Part shown: positions 1 to 7,390 of the stretch, piece by piece
Layout: every line of letters begins with the position of its first letter
Position numbering within the stretch: the stretch's first letter is position 1
Origin: Thiotrichaceae bacterium
GTDB lineage: Bacteria > Pseudomonadota > Gammaproteobacteria > Beggiatoales > Beggiatoaceae
Direction of reading: 5' to 3'
Length of the DNA stretch: 35,001 bases
Assembly: GCA_026991885.1 (NCBI GenBank)
Contig: JALXAQ010000232.1
Coordinates: forward strand, 1 to 35,001
Translations under genes and position numbers: made by a program
The notes under the pieces: model-generated
The model's database searches: none
What the model was told of the DNA's origin: nothing
Seen by the model: the letters and a program-made list of their open reading frames with translations, nothing else

Positions 1-146
1 GGGGGGGGGCGTGGTACAGTCGACCGTGGAACGTCCGTGTTGCTGTCCGCATCGGGGGCTCTGAGGATGAGCATAGTGATATGTTTGGTTTTCGCGTCGT
101 GCGTGCGCGGTAGTCACTGAAATTCAATTCATGGGTTCTATCCTAA
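1..146. other. GC-rich window edge before the first gene
   Basis: The window opens with a run of ten G residues and about 100 bases that are visibly richer in G and C than the AT-rich sequence that follows. I find no convincing coding frame here. A G homopolymer at the edge suggests a contig end or an assembly or amplification artefact rather than a biological element, but the sequence alone cannot settle this. Confidence 0.4.
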
Positions 147-1202
147 ATGGCTTTTTTCGGCGTAACTAAAGAAGTGATTGCATCCACTTTTCCTATTAAA
201 AATGCAGATGCTATTGAAGGTGCGACTTTAGAGGGATCTACTTTTGAATTTGTTATCAAAAAAGGACAATTCAAAAAAGGTGAGACTGTTTTATATTTTC
301 CTATCGATTCACTTATACCAGAATGGGTACTGGAAAAGCTTGGTTTGGTTGGTAGATTAAGCGGCAAAGATAAAAATAGAGTAAAAACGGTGAGATTGAG
401 AGGACAAATTTCTCAAGGTTTGGTGGCTGAACTTGAGCTGTTGGAGGGGATGCAGAATGGCTCGACGGATTGTGAGAAAATCACTGAATTTCTCGGCGTT
501 GAAAAATATGAGCCGCCCGTGATTCCCTGTCAAACAGCTAATCTTGTTGGATTGCCGATTGGACTTTCAAGCTACGATATTGAGGGGGCAGATAGGTATA
601 TGGAAGTGGTTCAAGTCCTTATGCCGAAACGGGTGGAAATTACTGAAAAACTTGAAGGGCAGAATTTTTCGGTGACATATTCTGCTTTAGACGATAAAAT
701 TTATGTTAATCAACGCAATTTTTCCATTCAGCCTATTTCTGGGTATGTTCATGTTTTTTGGAAAGTGGCGGATGAGAAAGGCATTATAAGATTTGTGGAA
801 AGTTTGAAGTTCCCTTATCCTGGCAAAAATATCACGGTTTATGGTGAATTTATTGGTCCGCATATTCAGTCCAATATTTATAAATTGAAGGATTTTGAGG
901 TTAGGTTGTTTGATATTAAAGTCAACGAAAAGTGGTTGACGCCTAATATTCGACAGACTCTTATCCAAAAACACTTTGGTAATCTGGATATTCATGTGCC
1001 GATTTTAGCCACGAATGTTATTTTCGTACAATGGTTGGATGGGAAAAGTTTGGTACAGGCTTCGCACGGGATTTCTCAGTTATGTAAAACAAACAGAGAG
1101 GGTATCGTGATCAAGCCGATGATAGAGGCGCGGCATAAAAAGATTGGGCGGCTTCTTATTAAGCAGCGTGATCCTATTTATTTGTCGAAAACGAATAATT
1201 GA
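147..1202 (+). CDS. RNA ligase, DRB0094 (Rnl5) family
   Basis: Predicted ATP-dependent RNA ligase that seals 3'-OH/5'-phosphate nicks through an enzyme-AMP intermediate. The N-terminal part (about 1-130) matches the OB-like module of Deinococcus radiodurans RNA ligase, with the segments VKKG-like IKKGQFKKGE and YFPIDSLIPEW. The nucleotidyltransferase core follows: motif I is KLEG at 168-171 with K168 as the expected AMP-accepting lysine, YGEF at 232-235 fits motif III, EGIVIK at 318-323 fits motif IV, and LLIKQ at 336-340 fits motif V. The 351-residue length is close to the 342 of the Deinococcus enzyme, so it appears complete. The ATG has no clear Shine-Dalgarno sequence but is where homologues begin. 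It stands alone and converges on the CapC-like gene. No tRNA-repair partner (RtcB, Pnkp or Hen1) is visible. The cellular substrate is unknown. Confidence 0.88.
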   Translation: MAFFGVTKEVIASTFPIKNADAIEGATLEGSTFEFVIKKGQFKKGETVLYFPIDSLIPEWVLEKLGLVGRLSGKDKNRVKTVRLRGQISQGLVAELELLEGMQNGSTDCEKITEFLGVEKYEPPVIPCQTANLVGLPIGLSSYDIEGADRYMEVVQVLMPKRVEITEKLEGQNFSVTYSALDDKIYVNQRNFSIQPISGYVHVFWKVADEKGIIRFVESLKFPYPGKNITVYGEFIGPHIQSNIYKLKDFEVRLFDIKVNEKWLTPNIRQTLIQKHFGNLDIHVPILATNVIFVQWLDGKSLVQASHGISQLCKTNREGIVIKPMIEARHKKIGRLLIKQRDPIYLSKTNN

Positions 1203-1212
1203 TGTAAAAGAT

Positions 1213-1316
1213 TGAATCGCGGATTTTACGGATGACACGGATTACGCGGATTTAAAGTCAAAGTCAAAAGATGAGTTTTTTTATCCGCAAAATCCGCGAT
1301 TTTTCGTGGTATTTCC
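1213..1316. repeat. Palindromic repeat, family C, copy 1
   Basis: An imperfect inverted repeat built from 'atccgcgatt'-like and 'cggattacgcggattt' units, with the right arm partly degenerated. It shares its left arm nearly base for base with 10232-10363, and both copies are followed by 'gtggtatttcc'. It lies between the stop codons of two convergent genes, so it may also act as a bidirectional terminator (inference). Confidence 0.8.
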
Positions 1317-1323
1317 GCTCTCC

Positions 1324-4300
1324 TTACTCCATTGGAACCATTTCCAGCCATCCCGCACGATTTGTAATAAACAGTGTCACTGTCACCTTCGCATCATTTG
1401 CTGAAAGATGATAGTGCTTGTCTGGAGCGCGTGGAAATAGGTTGGCAATTAAACTGAGTTTTTCTCCCGCATAGACGACTAAAAAGGCTTGTTTGGAATT
1501 GACTTCGATGAGGTGTTCCAAACGGTATTGAGGCCAGGTGTTGACCAAATCTTGTAAGATCAATATATCTTGCGTTTCTATGTACTCTTTGAGACGGGCG
1601 CGAAATGCCTTGGAAATACTCCCCCCTGTGGAACGGGTGCGAATATATTCATAAAGATCGATTGGCTCATTCACGCTGGCTATGTTGAGCGCATTGAATT
1701 GGGATTGTTGAAGTTTGTTCTCTGTTTGTTGACGATAATATTTCCGAGTCGTGGGTGATAGCCAGACGATGGCAAATTCTTTATTTCGCGTGGCAGAGAG
1801 ATATAAGCTTTGTGGCAAACTACCGACTTCATAGCCGACGGTTTGGGCTTGTCCATGAACGAATTCGATAGATAAGCCTTCAGCTTGAATTGTGGCGAAT
1901 AAGTTTTTGCCTAGTTTGCTTAATTCCGCTTTATTCGATAATCCTTTATCAAAGGCGAGCAATACATCGGCCATCGTTCCCTCGGCACTGTGAGCAAAAG
2001 CACGGATTTGAATCGCTAGCATGGACTTTTTACCCGCTTCTCGCAAAATGACTTGATTAACCAGACTAAAAAGACTTTTATAATTTCTATATTTGATTAA
2101 GTCTGAACTACCATCGATATTGGCGGCAGGGTGTGTTCCTCCTATTAATAATGCCTTGGCTTGCAATCGTGAAAATAAGGCGACTGCGTATTCAAAAGTG
2201 TTGATTTCGGACAGGGGATGAGGTATTTGAATCATATAATTTTGAGCCTCGCCCAAGCGAAATACATAAGTTCCCCAATATCGACGGTGTCGCTGTTCTT
2301 CTAGGAACAAAAAATTGTCTTTGGTGCCGATACTATAACCGAAAACAGCCGCCGCACCGCTTAATATCCGCAGTTGTTCTGTTCCTCTTAGAGTCCAATC
2401 CCCGTCTTGATATTCGGTGCGAATTATTTTTAATAACGGTGTGAGTATTTCCTTATCAAAAAATAAGAGTTCTTCTGTACGAGCGGGCTGATACAAATCA
2501 CTCCCTTTGGCGGCCTGTGCTTTGCCGCTTAATAACCAATTTTGTAAATAACCCTCAATACGTTCTTCATGCACTTTTAAAGGAATTTTAAAGTCACCGA
2601 TTTGTTCAAATAAAAGTTCGAGAATATCATCTCGGTTGAGAAATAATTCTGAAAAGCCTGTATAGGTTAAGCTCCTTTGTACATTGGGAAAAGGGGGGCT
2701 TGTCCATTCGAACTGATATTGGCCAATTAATTGCTCAAGTTGTGACAAAAGTAAGGGCGTTGGTAAGGCTTTTTTGACCCATAACGTGCTGCTGGTTCTA
2801 GGTGTTTCTTTGTTTTCATTCAAAACTTGTAAACTTTTTGGCGTATAAGCACGTATTTGTAATACATTGTGGCGTGCTAAGACGCGGTGAAAAGTTTGAA
2901 AAAAACTTTGATAGTTTGTTAGCATGTCGGATCGACGATTTTTATTGGCACCTCTAGCTGAACCGGCTATCGCCAATGCCCTCGCTTGCATCTGGATAAA
3001 TAGAAAAGCACCCGCTTCCATGGTGCCCCACTCATCTAATGGGGCGGGTATTTCAAGCAGTAAAGACTCGTCAGCCTCTAAGTCCACCACATAAATTCCC
3101 CATCCACGTTGCATTCTAGTTTCTTTGAGATAAATATAGCGTTGCTGCACTAATAAAGTTTCATAATTCACTTGTGCAAAATAAGCGGAGGCGCGTTCTA
3201 ATAATGCTGGATCACGGCGTTGTCGATACGATAATAAGTTTTCTAGCCCATATTGAAATGAGTCAATTTCTTGAGGTAGTGGATCGACAAAACTATTGTG
3301 GAGACTACCTTGGGATAAAAAAACTTTATCTAGGTAAATCAATTCTATTAGCTGGGACTGCTCCTGCCGCTGGAGATAGGTATTGCTACCGGTGCTAGGG
3401 AGCCGTATTGCCCCCAGATTGGGCAGAAGGGTCATGCTAAAGCCTAAAATACTGGCGAATAGTATGCCAATTAAGGAAATCTGTAAGGTGGCGCGAGTCA
3501 TTCTGAGCACAATTTTTTTATCGTGCATTTTGACAGCCATTAAGGTGGCTAATAAGTAACCAAAGCCATAATAGTCAACGGTGTTTGCTTCGGGCATAAA
3601 CCATAGGATGACATACCCTAAGACCATTTTGTAGAAAAAGCTAATATTAAAAAACAGGAGTAGTTTACGTGCCCCTTCTATGGTCATTGATTTAAATAAG
3701 GGCGTTGCCAATATGCCTTGGGCGATGATAAGAATAACAAAGGCTTCTACAAAGGAAGTGAGGATTTTATCAGGTTGATACCATTGTAGTGCTAAAAGGG
3801 CGGGTATGAGAATTCCGTTGAAATCCCAGCTATAGTGAAGATTCATGCGAGAGGCGATAAATGCCGTTATTATTAATATGATATAGGCTTTGGGTGCCGA
3901 TAGTATGGAGACAGCTAAATCGTCGTACAAATAGCCGAATTGACTGATACTGAAGTTAGTCAATTCCATCAGTCCAAAACGCACAATGAGATAAGTTATC
4001 AATAATGAGCTGAATAGAGGTATTAATCCGCGTATTAATCCTGTTTTCCAAACCTGATTAGCCATTAGGGCGACAATAATCAGTCCAAAGCTGTGTAGTT
4101 GATTACGGTAATCAAATTGTAGTTGATAATGATTGACGAGGAATTCACCGATTATAGGTAGTAGCCAACCGTCAAAAAAGAGGCGTACCAAAACGCTGAC
4201 TAAGACTAAGGCAAAAAAACGGTCACGTCCAAAGAAATTACACCAAGGTGCCCAGCGTGATAGATATTCTGAGAATATCCAGACGATCAAATAGGTGATC

Positions 4301-4503
4301 ATGGCTTCAAAAATAATGACACCAGCCGACCAAGGGTTGAGTATGAACAATGGTACGACATAGCCGGGCACGACAAGTCCAGATAGTACCCAGCCCAGGC
4401 GTAGATTAAAAAAAGCAATGACAAAAACACCAACCCATACAGTTGTAATAATAGAACTTGAGAGGGCACCTTGGGGAAAAATAGGTAGTGGGAAAATATC
4501 CAT
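1324..4503 (-). CDS. PgsC/CapC-like poly-gamma-glutamate biosynthesis membrane protein with a duplicated C-terminal module
   Basis: The N-terminal ~360 residues are strongly hydrophobic and contain two CapC-like units. Unit one holds GLVVPGY at 42-48, the FGRDRF loop at 91-96, and a segment corresponding to the CapC stretch with 'GIIVPGLIANTIQK' (here LIIVALMANQVWKTG). Unit two begins around DFNGILIP at 227-234 and ends near 346. Bacillus CapC is about 149 residues and is a membrane subunit of poly-gamma-glutamate synthase. The remaining ~700 residues are largely soluble and contain an internal duplication: residues 466-553 (RGWGIYV ... IQMQARALAIAGS ... YQSFF) align with 741-836 (RYWGTYV ... 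SRLQAKALLIGGT ... YKSLF). By topology this part is probably periplasmic. No CapB/Mur-ligase-type partner is adjacent, so a role in polyglutamate export is uncertain. ATG at 4503 has no strong Shine-Dalgarno sequence. Large CapC fusions are known in other gammaproteobacteria, as I recall. Confidence 0.75.
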   Translation of the reverse strand: MDIFPLPIFPQGALSSSIITTVWVGVFVIAFFNLRLGWVLSGLVVPGYVVPLFILNPWSAGVIIFEAMITYLIVWIFSEYLSRWAPWCNFFGRDRFFALVLVSVLVRLFFDGWLLPIIGEFLVNHYQLQFDYRNQLHSFGLIIVALMANQVWKTGLIRGLIPLFSSLLITYLIVRFGLMELTNFSISQFGYLYDDLAVSILSAPKAYIILIITAFIASRMNLHYSWDFNGILIPALLALQWYQPDKILTSFVEAFVILIIAQGILATPLFKSMTIEGARKLLLFFNISFFYKMVLGYVILWFMPEANTVDYYGFGYLLATLMAVKMHDKKIVLRMTRATLQISLIGILFASILGFSMTLLPNLGAIRLPSTGSNTYLQRQEQSQLIELIYLDKVFLSQGSLHNSFVDPLPQEIDSFQYGLENLLSYRQRRDPALLERASAYFAQVNYETLLVQQRYIYLKETRMQRGWGIYVVDLEADESLLLEIPAPLDEWGTMEAGAFLFIQMQARALAIAGSARGANKNRRSDMLTNYQSFFQTFHRVLARHNVLQIRAYTPKSLQVLNENKETPRTSSTLWVKKALPTPLLLSQLEQLIGQYQFEWTSPPFPNVQRSLTYTGFSELFLNRDDILELLFEQIGDFKIPLKVHEERIEGYLQNWLLSGKAQAAKGSDLYQPARTEELLFFDKEILTPLLKIIRTEYQDGDWTLRGTEQLRILSGAAAVFGYSIGTKDNFLFLEEQRHRRYWGTYVFRLGEAQNYMIQIPHPLSEINTFEYAVALFSRLQAKALLIGGTHPAANIDGSSDLIKYRNYKSLFSLVNQVILREAGKKSMLAIQIRAFAHSAEGTMADVLLAFDKGLSNKAELSKLGKNLFATIQAEGLSIEFVHGQAQTVGYEVGSLPQSLYLSATRNKEFAIVWLSPTTRKYYRQQTENKLQQSQFNALNIASVNEPIDLYEYIRTRSTGGSISKAFRARLKEYIETQDILILQDLVNTWPQYRLEHLIEVNSKQAFLVVYAGEKLSLIANLFPRAPDKHYHLSANDAKVTVTLFITNRAGWLEMVPME

Positions 4504-4527
4504 ATTGTTTTTTAGGTTTTAAAATTC

Positions 4528-4650
4528 TACGCGGAGCGTCGAGGCAGGCATTCCCACGCAGAGCGTGGGAACGAGAAACAATGGCGATTTCTCGTTTTCT
4601 CGTTCCCATGCTCTGCGTGGGAATGCCTGTGGCGACGCTCTGCGTCGCGT
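4528..4650. repeat. Palindromic repeat, family A, copy 1
   Basis: A long inverted repeat whose inner arms read 'ttcccacgcagagcgtggga' and its near complement, with outer arms 'gcggagcgtcg' and 'cgacgctctgcg'. Each inner arm is itself palindromic. The same family recurs at 18780-19004. It sits in the interval between the start of the CapC-like gene and the start of yraN. No protein is encoded. Confidence 0.85.
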
Positions 4651-4739
4651 CTGGAAATTGGAGCGTTCGTTTATTCTAATATTTTCGGCATATAATTTGC
4701 AAAAATAGGACTAACGATGCGTACTTTAACATATTTGCT

Positions 4740-5129
4740 GTGAATGAAATGAATTTGAAAACTAAAGATGAAACAACAACCTCTCGTGGGCAATGGGCTG
4801 AAGAATTAGCCCATACCTACTTATGTGAGCAAGGTTTACAACCGATTGTACGCAATTATCGTTGCAAAGCGGGAGAAATTGATCTGATTATGTTGGATCA
4901 GGATATTTTAGTCTTTGTGGAAGTACGTTATCGAAAAGATCAGCGTTATGGTGGCAGCATAGAAAGTATTAATACCAAAAAACAGCAACGCATTTTTACC
5001 ACTGCCACTCATTATTTGCATACCCATCAATGGGCACAACAACATGCTTGTCGTTTTGATGTCATGTTAATCAGCGGCACAACAACTAATCCGCAAATGC
5101 GTTGGATAGCAGATGCGTTTAGATTATAA
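4740..5129 (+). CDS. yraN: YraN/UPF0102 family endonuclease-like protein
   Basis: Small protein of the UPF0102 family, which has a predicted PD-(D/E)XK nuclease-like fold of uncertain cellular role. Visible hallmarks are GQWAEELAHTYL near 18-29, the GEIDLI motif at about 46-51, and VFVEVRYR around 60-67. In the last motif Arg takes the place often held by Lys in the EVK triplet. The length of about 129 residues is normal. The 5' end uses either GTG at 4740 or ATG at 4749, three codons later. Neither has a convincing Shine-Dalgarno sequence. The usual gammaproteobacterial neighbours (lpoA-like lipoprotein, rsmI, yraO) are absent. Here it precedes slt by 169 bases on the same strand. Confidence 0.88.
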   Translation: MNEMNLKTKDETTTSRGQWAEELAHTYLCEQGLQPIVRNYRCKAGEIDLIMLDQDILVFVEVRYRKDQRYGGSIESINTKKQQRIFTTATHYLHTHQWAQQHACRFDVMLISGTTTNPQMRWIADAFRL

Positions 5130-5298
5130 AAAATAGGTCTATCAATAGTCTATAATATTATTATCATATTGAGTATTAATCATGTCATATAAAACTATGA
5201 ATTAAAAAAAATTATTTCATGATATGATATTAGACTTGTAAATCAGGTCTGGTTTTGACTTTTCTATTAGCGTCGAATTAATTTCAAAGAGGAAAAAA

Positions 5299-7257
5299 AT
5301 GAAACAACGCCATTTGATAGTTTATTTATTGATCAGTGTCATGCTGATGTGCATGAGTGCCCATGCGAGTACTCTCAGCCAACAACGCTCGCAATTTGAG
5401 CGTGCTGAGAAAGTGCTCAAAGCGAAAGACTGGCATAAATTTCAAAAAATATCCCGTCGTTTACAAAACTATCCACTTTATTATTATTTGCGTTATCAGT
5501 ATCTCAATGAGCACCTAGTTCGCCCTTCTGAAATCCGAGCGTTTTTAAAACGCTATGGCAACACCTATTTTGGGCAAAAATTGCGCGAAAAATGGTTATC
5601 TCAATTAGCAGGAAAGGGTGATTGGAAAGGCTTTATGCGGGATTACACGCCCCTAAAATCGACGAGTATGCAATGTCTTTATACCTATGCACGCTTGATG
5701 ACCAAACAAAAGCTGCAAGGTGCTGTTGAGGAGGCTAAAAAATTGTGGCTGGTTGGCAAATCACAACCTGAGGCTTGTACGCCCATGTTTGATTATTTAT
5801 ATAAAAATGGTTTGATCGACAAGTCTCTGCTTTGGAAACGGATTGGCTTGGCGATGAAAAAAGGCCAACTGAGTTTGGCCCGCTTTTTAGCAAAACGTCT
5901 TAAGCCTGCTGATAGGGTTTGGGTAACACGCTGGCAAGCCATGCACAAAAAACCCGCACGAAGTCTTGCTCGGTTTAAGGGTGCCGATTTACCCGTGGTA
6001 CGTCAGATTATCTTGCATGGTATTGGACGTTTAGCGATACAAGATTTTGAAAGGGCTCAGGTTTATTGGAAGAAGTTTCAACGTCGCTATGATTTTTCGG
6101 TACAAGAAATTGGCGAAATGCAACGTGATTTGGCCTTAGCGAGTGTTAATCATGATCATCCACTGGCATTGAAATGGTTGACAGCGGTTAATCAAAAGTA
6201 TCTCAATAAGAAAGTCAGCGATGCTCGCATCAAGCTTGCTTTAAAAAAACAAAATTGGCAGGCTTTAGCAGATTTTTTGACACAGTTGCCTGATGGAGAA
6301 GAAAACAAATTGCGATGGCGCTATTGGCTTGCGCGAGCCCTTGAACAAACGGGGAAAAAACCACAAGCTCAACAGATATATAAACAACTGGCTAAAGAGC
6401 GTGATTACTACGGCTTTCTGGCAGCAGAGCGTATTGGTGCAAAGTATCAAATGCAACATCATCCCATCGTTTTTACAGCGGCTGAAAAGGCGCAAGTGAT
6501 GAAAAAGCCCACTATTAGAGGGGCTTATGAGTTTTATAAACTCAGTAAATATAAGGACAAATGGCACTTAAATGCACGGCGCGAATGGCAATATGCCATC
6601 GGACACCTCCCGCCTGCTCAAAAAACGATTGCTGCTGCGCTTGCTAGTCATTGGGGGTGGCATGATCAGGCTATCATGGCAGCCGCTAAGGCTCGCTATT
6701 ATGATGATTTAGATGTCCGTTTTCCCTTAGCTTTTAAGCGTGAGTTAACAAAAGGGGCAAAACATCAAGGCATTGATTTAGCGTGGGTTTACGCTATAAT
6801 CCGCCAAGAAACGGCTTTTAGGCATGAAGCCAGTTCGCGTGTGGGGGCTTTAGGTTTGATGCAAGTCATGCCTGCAACGGCTCGACTTGTGGCAAAGAAA
6901 ATCGGTTTGAAATTGAAAAGGAAGCGGGATATTTTGGATATTGATACTAACATCAAATTAGGTACCGCCTACTTGCAACAAATGCTTGACAAATTTGATG
7001 GTAATTATATGTTGGCGACTGCCGCCTACAATGCGGGACCAGGACGGTCGAAACGTTGGGCTGCTGAAAATAGTTGTGTGCCGGCTGATCTTTGGGTTGA
7101 GTTGATTCCATTTAATGAAACTCGCAAATATGTACGCAGTGTTTTGTTTTATACTCGCATCTTTGAAGAACGCTTAAAACGTAAACGTTTACGTCCGTTA
7201 CGAGTTACACTGGAGGATGATAGTTGTAGTTTGAAGTTTGCTAGCTTAGCTAATTAA
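5299..7257 (+). CDS. slt: Soluble lytic murein transglycosylase (Slt70 type)
   Basis: Periplasmic enzyme cleaving the MurNAc-GlcNAc bond of peptidoglycan to give 1,6-anhydromuropeptides. A signal peptide (about 1-23, ending AHA) is followed by a long alpha-superhelical region rich in R/K/W/A (about 30-440), as in E. coli Slt70, whose mature length is similar. The C-terminal goose-lysozyme-like SLT domain holds the catalytic glutamate E504 in IIRQETAFRHEASS, then GALGLMQVMPATA (516-528), AAYNAGPGR (575-583) and IPFNETRKYV (603-612). All expected motifs are intact. The start is well supported by an 'aaagagg' Shine-Dalgarno sequence just upstream. It follows yraN after 169 bases, so a separate promoter is likely. 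A palindromic repeat directly after the stop may serve as terminator. Confidence 0.95.
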   Translation: MKQRHLIVYLLISVMLMCMSAHASTLSQQRSQFERAEKVLKAKDWHKFQKISRRLQNYPLYYYLRYQYLNEHLVRPSEIRAFLKRYGNTYFGQKLREKWLSQLAGKGDWKGFMRDYTPLKSTSMQCLYTYARLMTKQKLQGAVEEAKKLWLVGKSQPEACTPMFDYLYKNGLIDKSLLWKRIGLAMKKGQLSLARFLAKRLKPADRVWVTRWQAMHKKPARSLARFKGADLPVVRQIILHGIGRLAIQDFERAQVYWKKFQRRYDFSVQEIGEMQRDLALASVNHDHPLALKWLTAVNQKYLNKKVSDARIKLALKKQNWQALADFLTQLPDGEENKLRWRYWLARALEQTGKKPQAQQIYKQLAKERDYYGFLAAERIGAKYQMQHHPIVFTAAEKAQVMKKPTIRGAYEFYKLSKYKDKWHLNARREWQYAIGHLPPAQKTIAAALASHWGWHDQAIMAAAKARYYDDLDVRFPLAFKRELTKGAKHQGIDLAWVYAIIRQETAFRHEASSRVGALGLMQVMPATARLVAKKIGLKLKRKRDILDIDTNIKLGTAYLQQMLDKFDGNYMLATAAYNAGPGRSKRWAAENSCVPADLWVELIPFNETRKYVRSVLFYTRIFEERLKRKRLRPLRVTLEDDSCSLKFASLAN

Positions 7258-7272
7258 TAGCTCTAAAAAATT

Positions 7273-7338
7273 AAGGGCAACCACAAGGGATTGCCCCTAC
7301 ATGATCTGACGTAGGGGCAATCCTTTATGGTTGCCCTT
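7273..7338 (+). repeat. Palindromic repeat, family B, copy 1; possible slt terminator
   Basis: Near-perfect inverted repeat with arms 'gggcaaccacaagggattgc' and its complement around a short loop containing 'atgatctgac'. The right arm is followed by 'ttttgctttt', so the transcript after slt could fold into a long hairpin followed by U-rich sequence. The same family appears at 16701, 18907, 22332, 22412 and 24524. Confidence 0.8.
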
Positions 7339-7390
7339 TTGCTTTTCCACTATAATTGATATATCAAATCGACGTTATATGGAAAAAGCG

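Noticed and set aside
7331..7390. Longer N terminus for the 7391-10225 lipoprotein
   Set aside because: ATG 7331 lies in the right arm of a palindromic repeat and neither it nor ATG 7379 has a Shine-Dalgarno sequence; the lipoprotein signal starts at 7391.
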